A stretch of DNA of 64,000 nucleotides, from positions 62,001 through 126,000 of the forward strand of contig CAYULF010000012.1 of the NCBI GenBank assembly GCA_964445695.1, in the 5' to 3' direction. The translations under genes and the position numbers were made by a program. Below are positions 45,095-53,702 of the stretch, in pieces. The notes beneath the pieces were generated by a model, which was not told the origin of the DNA, ran no database searches, and saw only the letters and a list, made by a program, of their open reading frames with translations. The first letter of the stretch is position 1. Each line of letters starts with the position of its first letter. This DNA comes from JAUIKM01 sp964445695 (GTDB lineage Bacteria; Bacteroidota; Ignavibacteria; Kapaibacteriales; UBA7675).

Positions 45095-47668
45095 ATGCGA
45101 TTATTGGCCTTTATTGCCTGCCTGATTCTCTTGTTTGTCATTGCACCGGAGGTGCGCGGTGCGTCCGACAGTCTCCGGCTGGACTACTATTTTCCCGAGC
45201 TGGAGGACGTCGACCCGGCTGTGCCGACGCCGGAAGAGGTGATCGGTTATCTGCCTGGTGAGCTGCACTGGCAGCCGGAGCACATTGCACATTACATGCG
45301 TGTGCTGGCAGAGACCTCGCCGCGTGTCAAGATCGAAGAATACGCACATTCACACGAGCAGCGCCCGTTGCAGATGCTGACGATCTCAGCGCCGGCGAAC
45401 CTGGCGCGCACCGATGCACTGCTGGACGAGCGTGCCGCGGTGCGGCAGGGCGAACAGGCCAAAACATTGGTCGTCTGGCTGGGCTATGGGGTGCACGGCA
45501 ACGAAGCCAGCGCCAGCAATGCGGCGGTGCTGGTAGCGTACTATCTGGCCGCCTCGCGCGATCCATTCGTCACTGATCTGCTGGCGAACAGTATCGTGCT
45601 GCTGGATCCGGTCTACAATCCGGACGGTCTGGCGCGTTTTACGCAGTGGGTCAACAGTTTTCACACTCCGCCGGCCAATGCGGACCCGCAGCACTACGAA
45701 CACCGCGAAGCCTGGCCCGGCGGCCGCACCAATCACTTCTGGTTCGACCTGAACCGCGACTGGCTGCCGGCGCAGCATCCGGAATCGCAGGGACGTCTTA
45801 CGCTGTTTCATCGCTGGCTGCCGCACGTACTGACGGACGTGCACGAGATGGGCGGGCACAGCACCTACTTTTTCCAGCCGGGCATCGCCTCGCGCAACAA
45901 CCCGCTGACGCCTGCGCGCAACTACGAGTTCACGCGCGATCTGGCGGAGCATCACAGTCACGCGCTGGACGAAATCGGCTCGCTTTACTACACGGGTGAA
46001 TCGTTCGACGACTTCTACATCGGCAAGGGATCCACGTATCCGGACGTGAACGGCTCGGTCGGCATTCTGTTCGAACAGGGCAGCGCACGCGGCCACGCAC
46101 GCGAGACCGACAACGGCGTGATCACCTTTCCCTTTGCGATTCGCAACCAGATTACAACTTCGCTCTCGACGCTGCGCGGCGCGCAGGCCAAACGCGACGA
46201 GCTGATCAGATACCAGGCCGACTTTTTTAATTCGGCGCGCGCCGAGGCGCGCTCGTTTGCCGCGGCTGCCGTGGTTTTCGGCCAGGAGGGCGATCGCGGG
46301 CGACTGCGGCACATGCTGGAGCTCTTGCTGCGCCACAAGATTGAAGTGCGCCCGCTGCAGCGCGACGCGTCGATCGGCGGCCGCAGTTTCAAGGCCGGCG
46401 CGGCTTACGCCGTCAACTACAACCAGCCGCAGCATCGGCTGGTGCGCTCGTTGTTCGAGCGGCGCACGCAGTTCCAGGACTCGTTGTTCTACGACGTGTC
46501 GGCCTGGACCATTCCGTTGGCATTCGGCGTTCCGGCGGTGGACATCAGCGGCGGTCAGGCGGCGGGTTTGTCGCTGGGTGCAAACATAGACAGTCTTCCG
46601 GCTGTAGAACCTGGTGATTTTGAGGCGGGCGCATTTGCCTATGCCTTCAGTTGGAAAGAGTTTTACTCCGCGCGCGTGCTGACGGAGTTGTTGCAGGCGG
46701 ATGTTCATGTGCGTTTTGCTTCCGGTTCGATCAATGCCGCCGCGGAAGGCGGCAACGTCACGCTGTCCGGCCCGCACGTAATTGTACCTGTAGCGGCGCA
46801 GGAAGACAAACGCGCGCAGATCGAGCGTATTCTGGCCGATGCCGCGCAGCGCGAAGGTATTGCAATGGCATCGATCGGCGGCGGGCTGAGCGGGGCCGGC
46901 CCGGACCTGGGCAGTCCATCGCTGCACACGGTCAAGCTGCCGCGCATCGGATTGCTCGTGGGCGACGGCATTTACGGTCCGAGTGCGGGCGCCGTTTGGC
47001 ACCTGCTGGAACATCGCATCGGTCTGCAGGTGTCGCTGCTGGACATTCGGGACTTAAACAGACTGGACCTGCAGCGCTATACCGACCTGATTCTCACTGC
47101 GGGCTGGTACAGCAGTGTGGACAGCACGGACATAGAAGCGTTGCAGCGCTGGATTCACGGCGGCGGCCAGCTGACCGCGATGGAAGAAGGTGTGGCGTGG
47201 CTGGCGAATAATCACGTTGTCAACATCAAACTGCGCGACAAAACAGCGCGGGACAGCACACGCCGCGCCTACGGCAACATCTTTGCAGACCGCGGCGCGC
47301 AGAATGTCGGCGGCGTCATTGTTTCGGCATCGGTTGATCAATCACACCCGCTGGCTTTCGGCATCAACTCCGACTCGATTGCCTTTATGCGAACGACCGA
47401 CGCCTTCATTGAACTGCCGTCAAACCGCTATGCCGTTCCCTTTGTTTACAGCCAAAAACCCGTGCTGAGCGGCTACCTCTCGGCGGAAAATCAGAAATTG
47501 CTGGCGGGTTCGGCTGCGGTGTTGGCGCAGGGCGTCGGGCGCGGTCGCGTAATAATGCTGGCGGACCATCCGGCCTTTCGCGCCAAGTGGTTCGGCGCTT
47601 CACGCATTTTGTTTAACGCGCTCTTTTTCGGCGACATGATCGACCGCGGCGCGATGCGACTCGACTGA
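45095..47668 (+). CDS. Secreted M14-family zinc carboxypeptidase-like protein
   Basis: 857 residues with a signal peptide (LLAFIACLILLFVIAPEVRG). The M14 metal site begins with HGNEAS (His134, Glu137), and the third zinc His lies in DVHEMGGHSTYFF. RNPDG-like substrate-binding residues appear as VYNPDGLARF and NRDW. The C-terminal 350 residues hold a PBP/GATase-like region (LTAMEEGVAWLAN) as in large Bacteroidota M14 peptidases of about 850 residues. It should trim peptides outside the cytoplasm. Stands alone, 140 bases after the sigma operon. Confidence 0.87.
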   Translation: MRLLAFIACLILLFVIAPEVRGASDSLRLDYYFPELEDVDPAVPTPEEVIGYLPGELHWQPEHIAHYMRVLAETSPRVKIEEYAHSHEQRPLQMLTISAPANLARTDALLDERAAVRQGEQAKTLVVWLGYGVHGNEASASNAAVLVAYYLAASRDPFVTDLLANSIVLLDPVYNPDGLARFTQWVNSFHTPPANADPQHYEHREAWPGGRTNHFWFDLNRDWLPAQHPESQGRLTLFHRWLPHVLTDVHEMGGHSTYFFQPGIASRNNPLTPARNYEFTRDLAEHHSHALDEIGSLYYTGESFDDFYIGKGSTYPDVNGSVGILFEQGSARGHARETDNGVITFPFAIRNQITTSLSTLRGAQAKRDELIRYQADFFNSARAEARSFAAAAVVFGQEGDRGRLRHMLELLLRHKIEVRPLQRDASIGGRSFKAGAAYAVNYNQPQHRLVRSLFERRTQFQDSLFYDVSAWTIPLAFGVPAVDISGGQAAGLSLGANIDSLPAVEPGDFEAGAFAYAFSWKEFYSARVLTELLQADVHVRFASGSINAAAEGGNVTLSGPHVIVPVAAQEDKRAQIERILADAAQREGIAMASIGGGLSGAGPDLGSPSLHTVKLPRIGLLVGDGIYGPSAGAVWHLLEHRIGLQVSLLDIRDLNRLDLQRYTDLILTAGWYSSVDSTDIEALQRWIHGGGQLTAMEEGVAWLANNHVVNIKLRDKTARDSTRRAYGNIFADRGAQNVGGVIVSASVDQSHPLAFGINSDSIAFMRTTDAFIELPSNRYAVPFVYSQKPVLSGYLSAENQKLLAGSAAVLAQGVGRGRVIMLADHPAFRAKWFGASRILFNALFFGDMIDRGAMRLD

Positions 47669-47773
47669 GTTTACGATCATGAGCGAGACGCCGCGTAGCG
47701 GTTTAATGGAAAGGTGTTTGTTTAAGTTGTTGTGCAGTATTAAACAGATATGTAGCGCGATCCGGGATGGCGC

Positions 47774-48847
47774 ATGCTCGATTATCTGATTATCGGATAC
47801 GGAATTGCCGGAGCGCTGCTTGCCGCCGAGCTGCGGCGGCGCGGCGCGGCGTACGCCGTGGTCGATCGCGTGCCCTTCGAGAGTTCCTCCCGTGTGGCGG
47901 CGGGCATTTGGGCCCCGCTGACCGGACTTCACGTGGCGCGCGCGCCGTGGGCGCAGCAGATGCTGGAAACGGCGGCGGAGGTGTATCCGGAACTCGAGCG
48001 CTCGACCGATCTGAAATGGTATTTTCCACAGCGGGTATTCCGCGTGTTTAAGTCTCCGCTGCAGCGGGAACGCTGGTTACAGCATCGCGGGCTGCCGCGC
48101 GGCCCGGAATTCCTGAGTGCCTGGCTGCCGCCCGAATCGTTCCCTGCATGTATCAATGCGCCGCGCGGCGGCGTGGAAATATTTGGCGGCGGCCGCGTAG
48201 ACACGCAGCTCATGGTCGACAGTCTGCGCCGAATGGAACAGCGCGCAGGCCGTTTGTTCGAAGTGGAGTTCGAACCTGAAGCCTTGCACGTGTCGGATGA
48301 ACGTATTGCCTGGGGAGAATTGACTGCACGGCATGTGGTCTTTTGTACGGGTTCGTCGTCTTTGGCCGGAACGCCTTATGACTGGGTGCCGTTCAAGTCC
48401 ACGCGCGGCGACGTCCTGACCGTTGAAGCGGGATGTGATCTGCAGGAAATATATCACGGCGCGCGATTTCTGGCTCCGGCGGGAGAAGGGACGTATCGCG
48501 TCGGCGCGTCGTATGTTCACGGCGAGACGACGGCGCGGCCCGGCGCACCGGAGCGCATGGCTATTGAAACCGACCTTAAACACATGCTGCGCGCGCCGTT
48601 TAAAACGATTGATCATCGCGCCGGTTTGAGGCCGAATACTTTGGACAACGTTGCGGTGCTGGGTTCCTTGCCCTACGACCGTCGGATTTTAATTTTTAAC
48701 GGCCTCGGCTCCAAAGGTGTACTTCAGGCGCCGCTGCTGGCGCGTCTCCTGTTAAACTTCAGCATGTACGGCGACGCGCTGCCGCCCGAACTGGATGTGG
48801 CGCGTTTCCTGAAACGATGGATCAAATCATGGCGGCTTCACGGTTGA
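47774..48847 (+). CDS. FAD-dependent DAO-family oxidoreductase, candidate MnmL/MnmC-type enzyme for wobble uridine
   Basis: 357 residues. The N-terminal Rossmann motif is DYLIIGYGIAGALLAAELRRRG and the C-terminal DAO segment is GLRPNTLDNVAVLG with FNGLGSKGVLQAP. The last 31 bases overlap the next gene, an MnmM-like tRNA methyltransferase. In E. coli, MnmC fuses a DAO-type domain that converts cmnm5U to nm5U with a methyltransferase that makes mnm5U; in Bacillus the two steps are separate proteins. The overlap suggests that this gene supplies the first step. The product could instead be a glycine or amino-acid oxidase. Confidence 0.75.
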   Translation: MLDYLIIGYGIAGALLAAELRRRGAAYAVVDRVPFESSSRVAAGIWAPLTGLHVARAPWAQQMLETAAEVYPELERSTDLKWYFPQRVFRVFKSPLQRERWLQHRGLPRGPEFLSAWLPPESFPACINAPRGGVEIFGGGRVDTQLMVDSLRRMEQRAGRLFEVEFEPEALHVSDERIAWGELTARHVVFCTGSSSLAGTPYDWVPFKSTRGDVLTVEAGCDLQEIYHGARFLAPAGEGTYRVGASYVHGETTARPGAPERMAIETDLKHMLRAPFKTIDHRAGLRPNTLDNVAVLGSLPYDRRILIFNGLGSKGVLQAPLLARLLLNFSMYGDALPPELDVARFLKRWIKSWRLHG

Positions 48848-49452
48848 CTCGTCCGCTCGACTACGTGCACGACGTATTGGGACTGCGACTCTCTTCGGGC
48901 GACTTTGTCATCGACGCGACGGCCGGCAACGGGCACGACACTCTTTTTCTGGCGCGCTGTGTGGCGCCGGCGGGGCATGTGCTGGCCGTGGATATTCAGG
49001 CGCGGGCGGTTGAAAGTACTCGGGAGCGGCTGCGCGAAGCCGGTTTACAGCGAGTGGTCGACGTAGTCGAGGGCAGTCACGCAGACCTTCGGCGTTTAAC
49101 AGTTCCGGACAAACACGGCAAGGTTCGGGCGGTTATGTTTAATCTGGGTTTTCTGCCAGGCAGCGACAAGGACGTCATTACACAGCCGCAAACCACCGTG
49201 GCGGCGCTTGACGCCGCCGCCGCGCTGCTGGCGCCGGGCGGGCTGCTCTCGATTCTTGTTTACAGTGGTCACGCCGGCGGCGCGGCTGAAGCGGAAGCCG
49301 TGCAGGAGTGGTGTGAATCACGTGATGCCGGGCAGTGGCACGTCGTGCAATACCGACAACTTAACAGACCGAACAATCCCCCCTGGGCGATACTCGCCGA
49401 AAAACTGGGACCGGGTGAGAAAGCAATCGGAAGGAATACAGGCAATGAATGA
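48817..49452 (+). CDS. mnmM: SAM-dependent methyltransferase, MnmM/YtqB (rRNA_methylase) family
   Basis: 211 residues; ATG at 48817 or 48829 (the second Met of MDQIMAASRL). Motif I is FVIDATAGNGHDTLFLAR, then VLAVDIQARAV, and the catalytic-region segment VMFNLGFLPGSDK with TQPQTT, and later PGGLLSILVYSGHAGG, all typical of YtqB. The family methylates nm5(s2)U34 in tRNA. The start overlaps the FAD oxidoreductase by 31 bases and the stop overlaps the S4 gene by 8, so the three form one translationally coupled operon. Confidence 0.85.
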   Translation: MDQIMAASRLTRPLDYVHDVLGLRLSSGDFVIDATAGNGHDTLFLARCVAPAGHVLAVDIQARAVESTRERLREAGLQRVVDVVEGSHADLRRLTVPDKHGKVRAVMFNLGFLPGSDKDVITQPQTTVAALDAAAALLAPGGLLSILVYSGHAGGAAEAEAVQEWCESRDAGQWHVVQYRQLNRPNNPPWAILAEKLGPGEKAIGRNTGNE

Positions 49453-49693
49453 GTTTGTGATCAAGGGCGAGTTCATCGAGCTGATAAAACTGCTCAAAGC
49501 GGCGGTGCTTGCTTCAAGCGGGGGAGAAGCCAAGCTGATGGTCGAGGACGGCATCGTGCAGGTCAACGGTGAAGTGGAAATGCGCAAACGCCGCAAATTG
49601 CGTCCGGGCGACGTGGTCGAAATCATGGGCAATCAGATCGCGATAGCCGCCGGACCCGGTGAGGAAACAATACCGGACGCTGAAGCGGAATAA
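49445..49693 (+). CDS. Small S4-domain RNA-binding protein (YbcJ-like)
   Basis: 82 residues from the ATG at 49445, which overlaps the methyltransferase stop by 8 bases (ATGAATGA). The whole protein is an S4 fold: FIELIKLLKAAVLASSGGEAK, MVEDGIVQVNGEVEMRKRRKLRPGDVVEI. Such stand-alone S4 proteins bind structured RNA, often ribosomal. Being in an operon with a tRNA-modifying enzyme is in keeping with an RNA-related role. Confidence 0.88.
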   Translation: MNEFVIKGEFIELIKLLKAAVLASSGGEAKLMVEDGIVQVNGEVEMRKRRKLRPGDVVEIMGNQIAIAAGPGEETIPDAEAE

Positions 49694-50125
49694 CCAGCCG
49701 CTGAGAGTTAAACAAAGAGTGAAAAATTCTATCTGACGTCAAAGAGGAATTGTTCGGCGCTACGTAGATTCCCTTAAGTAGAAACACCTAAACTTAATGT
49801 GGCGGGGCGATTTCACTTGCACCACAGCTGCAACTTGTGCTGATTGTTTAACACTCCAGCGAATATTTCTTAATGCCAGGGCGCTTCACCGCTGCCCCGG
49901 TATTGACCGATCCCATGGGGCTCCAGGCACTCCGTGCTGAGTTTCGCTGAGTGAAAAAGTGAATGTGAGTAAAAAAGCCCTTGCGAAATAGTACTGTATT
50001 TAGTATCATCGTGCGAGGGTGCTTTGTAGAAAGTCTCCTCAAAAATGTTGGGTAAAATGTCGGAACGAAGAGTTGAGTAAAGACTGGAGAAAAGACTGGA
50101 GAGATGGCGGATCTCCAGGCAAAGT
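49694..50125. other. AT-richer gap before hicAB
   Basis: 432 bases, poorer in GC than either side, with two GTTWAAC heptamers (49708, 49844) and a doubled AAAGACTGGAGA around 50080-50100. A minus-strand frame (49870-50133) is open for 87 codons but has no known motif. The drop in GC just before a toxin-antitoxin pair fits acquired DNA. Confidence 0.5.
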
Positions 50126-50356
50126 GTGCCCAAAACGGATCTTGAAATGGTGTTGAACTTTTATTTTCCGAACTGCTGGACTCAGGGGCCGCGGGGAGGC
50201 GGTTCCCATGAGTATCGGGTGCGGCACGAACTGTTCCGCGAGTTACCAAACTGTCTGGACGGGATGATTCACATTCCGGTTCGTCACGGCAAACAGGTGC
50301 GACATCATTATTTGAAAACTTTGTTGATCGTCATTGACAAAATCAGGGAGAACTGA
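50126..50356 (+). CDS. hicA: HicA-like mRNA interferase toxin
   Basis: 76 residues from a GTG at 50126. The fold marks of HicA are present: GGGSHEYRV, with the catalytic His in a G-S-H context, then MIHIPVRHGKQVRHHYLKTLL, the beta strand and last helix. HicA cleaves mRNA when free of its antitoxin. An insert of about ten residues (ELFRELPNCLDG) between the two halves makes it longer than typical HicA (about 60). The stop is two bases before the next start, as in coupled toxin-antitoxin pairs. Confidence 0.7.
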   Translation: MPKTDLEMVLNFYFPNCWTQGPRGGGSHEYRVRHELFRELPNCLDGMIHIPVRHGKQVRHHYLKTLLIVIDKIREN

Positions 50357-50358
50357 AC

Positions 50359-50820
50359 TTGAAACAGTCGCTGAAATACTATCTGGAACTGAAGTACGAG
50401 GTGCGGCTCAGACCGATTCCGGAAGAGGAGGGCGGCGGTTACTGCGCCACAATTCCCGAGTTGGGCGATCAGACCTTTGTGGCGGAGGGCGAGAGCGAGC
50501 GAGAAGCGCTGGCCAACCTGGAGTCGCTGCGCCGCGATGTGTTTGAAGAACTGTATCGCCAGGGCAAGGAGATTCCGGAGCCGAAGAGTGAGGAGGATTT
50601 CAGCGGCAAGTTTGTCGTGCGAATCCCGAAGTTTCTGCACCGCGAGTTGTATCTGCGCGCCAAAGTGGAGTCAGTCAGTTTGAATCAATTGGTCGTAGCG
50701 CTGCTGACGCGCGCGTTTTACAGTCTTGTCACCGGCCGCGCCGGCAGTGAAGAGCACGGCAGATTGGCTGAAGACAAGTCGGTCTCCGATTCCGCCGTGG
50801 AGCCCGCTGCGGCGTTGTGA
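50359..50820 (+). CDS. hicB: HicB-family antitoxin
   Basis: 153 residues from a TTG start with AGGGAG eight bases upstream. The N-terminal half is the partial-RNase-H HicB fold (YYLELKYEVRLRPIPEEEGGGYCATIPELG, then AEGESEREALANLE). The C-terminal half FSGKFVVRIPKFLHRELYLRAKVESVSLNQLVVALLTRAF is a ribbon-helix-helix DNA-binding domain, so it should both neutralise HicA and repress the operon. The last 35 residues are an acidic, probably disordered tail. Confidence 0.88.
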   Translation: MKQSLKYYLELKYEVRLRPIPEEEGGGYCATIPELGDQTFVAEGESEREALANLESLRRDVFEELYRQGKEIPEPKSEEDFSGKFVVRIPKFLHRELYLRAKVESVSLNQLVVALLTRAFYSLVTGRAGSEEHGRLAEDKSVSDSAVEPAAAL

Positions 50821-50856
50821 CTGAATGTGCGGCCCGAAGTCTGCGAGTTTCAAACG

Positions 50857-50918
50857 CGCCGACAAACAAAGGAAAGAAGCAAGCCGGCGAACGAAGAGAG
50901 AGGGCGAAGCGCTCATAA
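50857..50918 (+). repeat. Dispersed structured intergenic repeat, family A
   Basis: GCCGACAAACAAAGGAAAG, AAGCAAGCCGGCG, then AGGGCGAAGCGCTCA. It has a long variable centre of about 20 bases. Confidence 0.72.
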
Positions 50919-51294
50919 CCTCAGTGGAAAGTCATGAAGCTGCGTCGGAAGTCGGCGCGGGGAAGGTGTGGGAGAGCGAATTCCCGGGTGCATGTGTGCG
51001 AATGCAGTGGTCGAGAGGTCGGCACAGGGACAATTGAGCAGATCAGGCAGGGAAAAAGCGCCGTTTTTGGCCAGAAAAAGGGGATTGCAGAATGCGACAG
51101 GAAAATAATCGCAAATGCAGTAGTAATGCAGTAGTCCACCCCGGAGCCGGCGGGGCTAGATTGCATACAGATGATCGAAGGAGAGCCGAGCTGGGGGGTG
51201 AGGCAAACCGGAGATCGAATCAAAATCACGATTTTTGCGCAGTGCTGCGGTAGGCGGATACATAACGTATCGGCCTGCTGCGTTTTTGGGCCCT

Positions 51295-51325
51295 TTTGAC
51301 GTGTTGGGGCGTTTTCGTATTTTTG
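51295..51325 (+). promoter_or_regulatory. Bacteroidota-type promoter of nth
   Basis: TTTG (51295-51298), 19 bases, then TATTTTTG (51318-51325): both boxes of the TTTG-N19/20-TAnnTTTG consensus. Transcription should start near 51332, so only the ATG at 51364 fits as nth start. Confidence 0.7.
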
Positions 51326-51363
51326 TGAATTCCGTGGACCGGTGCTGTAAGGACAACCACTGC

Positions 51364-52017
51364 ATGACCAAGGCCGAGAAAGTCGAATTTGTCATTCAAA
51401 CGCTGGAGTCGTTGTATCCGGAGCCGCCGATTCCGCTGAATCACGCCGATCCGTACACACTCCTGGTGGCCGTCCTGCTCTCCGCACAGTGCACCGATGC
51501 ACGCGTCAACACGGTGACGCCCGCGCTCTTTGACCTGGCCGCGACGCCGCAGGCAATGGCCCTGCAGGACGTCGACGAAATCCGCGCGATTATCAAACCC
51601 TGTGGACTCTCGCCGCGCAAATCGCAGGCGATCAGTCAGCTGTCGAAGATTCTGACCGAAGAGTACGAGGGGCAGGTGCCGGCGAGTTTTGAGGCGCTGG
51701 AAGCGCTGCCGGGCGTCGGGCACAAAACCGCTTCGGTCGTGATGGCGCAGGCCTTCGGCGTGCCGGCCTTCCCGGTGGACACGCATATTCATCGCCTGGC
51801 ATTCCGCTGGGCGCTCTCAACCGGAAAAAATGTTGAACGCACGGAGCAGGACCTGAAGCGCCTGTTCCCGCGAGAAAAGTGGAACGCGCTGCATCTGCAG
51901 ATCATTTATTTTGGCCGGGAATACTGCCCGGCGCGCGGACATGATCCGCATGAATGCCCGATCTGTTCACGCATCGGCCGCAAGTCCCTGTTTAACGACA
52001 AGGCAAAGGCGGCGTAA
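51364..52017 (+). CDS. nth: Endonuclease III
   Basis: 217 residues. DNA glycosylase/AP lyase of base-excision repair for oxidised pyrimidines. The helix-hairpin-helix LPGVGHKTASVVMAQ contains the catalytic Lys, and PVDTHIHRLAFR the catalytic Asp. The Fe-S end reads CPARGHDPHECPICSRIGRKSLF: three Cys are present, spaced x9 and x2, but the fourth ligand of the usual C-x6-C-x2-C-x5-C is missing. The cluster may be lost or held by another residue. The long frame upstream of this ATG lies in the promoter region. Confidence 0.93.
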   Translation: MTKAEKVEFVIQTLESLYPEPPIPLNHADPYTLLVAVLLSAQCTDARVNTVTPALFDLAATPQAMALQDVDEIRAIIKPCGLSPRKSQAISQLSKILTEEYEGQVPASFEALEALPGVGHKTASVVMAQAFGVPAFPVDTHIHRLAFRWALSTGKNVERTEQDLKRLFPREKWNALHLQIIYFGREYCPARGHDPHECPICSRIGRKSLFNDKAKAA

Positions 52018-52074
52018 GCCGGAGCAACGCGGACGCGCAAGCTTGTAGTCATTATTACATGGTGGAAAGGCCTT

Positions 52075-52761
52075 ATGGCAAATTCGTTTTCGGTTATCGG
52101 AACGTCGATCGGCAAAAAAGTTAGCATGGCATTGACCGGCCTGTTTTTGTGCACCTTCCTTCTGGTGCACCTGGTGGGCAACGTTTCGCTGCTGAGCGAC
52201 GACGGCGGCCAGGCCTTCAACGCCTACACGGATTTTATGCGCAGCAACATGCTGATTCGCATCATGGAAATCGGCCTGGTGGTTGGTTTTCTGGGGCACA
52301 TCGTTTTCGGCTACATGGTGTCGATCCAGAACAAAGGCGCGCGACCCAAATCCTATTCCAATCTGGCGTCGCAGGCGAGCAAGGGCTGGTTTGCGCGCAC
52401 GATGAAGTGGACGGGCACGCTGATCCTGATTTTCCTGGTCATCCACCTGAAGTCCTTCTGGTTTGAGTTCGGCTTCGGCGATCCGCAGGTGGTTCAGTAC
52501 GGCGACGCGGCGTACAAGGACATGTACCTGATCGTCAAGGAGGCGTTTTCGAACTGGTGGTACGTGCTGTTTTACGTGGTGACGATGGTCTTTCTGGCTT
52601 TCCACCTGAATCACGGCGTGCAGTCGGGGTTCCGTTCGCTGGGTCTGAGCGACACGAAGTACCGCAAGATTTTGCAGTCGCTGGGCACGGTCTTCGCTTT
52701 TGTGATGGGCATCGGTTTTGCACTTATTCCGATTCTGATGTACGTCAAACACGTTGCCTGA
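52075..52761 (+). CDS. sdhC: Succinate dehydrogenase/fumarate reductase cytochrome b subunit (type B)
   Basis: 228 residues with five membrane segments (about 16-38, 70-92, 120-140, 165-185, 205-224) and His residues in the second and later helices (LVHLVGN, FLGHIVFG, IHLKS, AFHLNHG) placed like those that bind two haems in type B SdhC. This single-chain anchor transfers electrons between quinone and SdhAB. Normally sdhA and sdhB follow at once, but here a terminator, a gap and a tRNA come next, so the operon is broken or the other subunits lie elsewhere. Confidence 0.9.
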   Translation: MANSFSVIGTSIGKKVSMALTGLFLCTFLLVHLVGNVSLLSDDGGQAFNAYTDFMRSNMLIRIMEIGLVVGFLGHIVFGYMVSIQNKGARPKSYSNLASQASKGWFARTMKWTGTLILIFLVIHLKSFWFEFGFGDPQVVQYGDAAYKDMYLIVKEAFSNWWYVLFYVVTMVFLAFHLNHGVQSGFRSLGLSDTKYRKILQSLGTVFAFVMGIGFALIPILMYVKHVA

Positions 52762-52786
52762 CGCGGGACTTTGGACTGAAGATTTG

Positions 52787-52824
52787 ACGGCTGTGAACTT
52801 TCGGGTTCACGGCCGTTGTTGTTT
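52787..52824 (+). terminator. Rho-independent terminator after sdhC
   Basis: ACGGCTGTGAAC (52787-52798) pairs with GTTCACGGCCGT (52805-52816), one G-U pair and a six-base loop, then TGTTGTTTT. It isolates sdhC as a single-gene unit at its 3' end. Confidence 0.85.
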
Positions 52825-52991
52825 TGGGGCCTTTTTGCGGCCTTTTGATTGGGCGACAGTGCAGCACAGCTTAAATGTTATGAATTGGCCGCTTTTCATC
52901 TGAATTCGTCGTCGGAAGCACTTCCGCGGGGCTGGTCGGTTGGCAAAAGAGGTTGCGGGAAGCGTATTCCGGGTAAAATCGGCGCCAGATC

Positions 52992-53005
52992 GTTGCTTAG
53001 GCAAC
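52992..53005. repeat. Mini-hairpin GTTGC-TTAG-GCAAC (family C)
   Basis: Five-bp stem with a TTAG loop, followed by AATC. The same unit lies at 53096 and 28293. Confidence 0.5.
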
Positions 53006-53095
53006 AATCTCCGGGTAGCCATGTGTGCTTTTGTGGAGCGCTTTGCTCGATGTCGATGCGCCGGGCTGGAATCCCGAACAATGCACCGCACGACT

Positions 53096-53109
53096 GTTGC
53101 CCGAGCAAC
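53096..53109. repeat. Mini-hairpin GTTGC-CCGA-GCAAC (family C)
   Basis: The third copy in the window, 91 bases after the end of the copy at 52992, also followed by AATC. The loop differs but the stem is intact. Confidence 0.5.
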
Positions 53110-53659
53110 AATCGTAAAGGCGCCTGAACGCTCCGGGGGTGGAGCGCTCAATCAATGGGCGGCGGCGCTGATGCTGCCTGAAACCGAAAGGGGGACCCGG
53201 CGCCACATGCCGTCTGTTTTGAGTTTGGCTGCCGGTCGATAGCTTTTGTCGTCAGAAACCTGGGCCTTCGCGCGGCGACGCGGCAGGGCTGAGACGGGTT
53301 CCCCCATCGGCGAGTTACATCGGGCCTCCTGCGGGTATACAGTGAAACGAAGTGGACATGCCGGCTCGCCGTCAGCTACACGACTTCGGTCCGGAATCAC
53401 GTCCGCTTGGCAGGCTGCAGGAATGAGGAGCGGGCGGCGTGGAAAACCACACCGTATTTTCTAATACCGCAGATGGAGAGTAGCACAAAATGCCGGGCTC
53501 CGGCATGCGGCGGCGGAACACAGGATGCCGGGCGGCGTTACGGTCGTCGACTTGTCTTGTGCCTGCCTGTAACGCGGATGGCGGCTATGTGTCGGATGCG
53601 CCGCGGCGGAAAATGTGCGGATGGCGGCGTGACATTCGGAAAATTGCGGCCGAAAGGTC

Positions 53660-53691
53660 TTTGGCGCAAGCGCAGGAATGTCTTATATTTG
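53660..53691 (+). promoter_or_regulatory. Promoter of tRNA-Pro
   Basis: TTTG (53660-53663), 20 bases, TATATTTG (53684-53691): an exact match to the Bacteroidota housekeeping consensus, 11 bases before the first base of the tRNA. Confidence 0.78.
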
Positions 53692-53702
53692 CGTTCTTTT
53701 TT

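Larger units (their letters stand above)
50821..51363. other. Gap between hicB and nth
   Basis: It contains a family A repeat (50857-50918) and the nth promoter (51295-51325). A frame running into nth from 51235 crosses that promoter and is rejected as coding. Confidence 0.6.
52825..53702. other. Gene-free region between sdhC and tRNA-Pro
   Basis: About 880 bases. It carries two family C mini-hairpins (52992 and 53096) and the tRNA promoter. Several short frames on both strands lack ribosome sites and any family motif. sdhA and sdhB are not here, not even as fragments. Confidence 0.6.
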
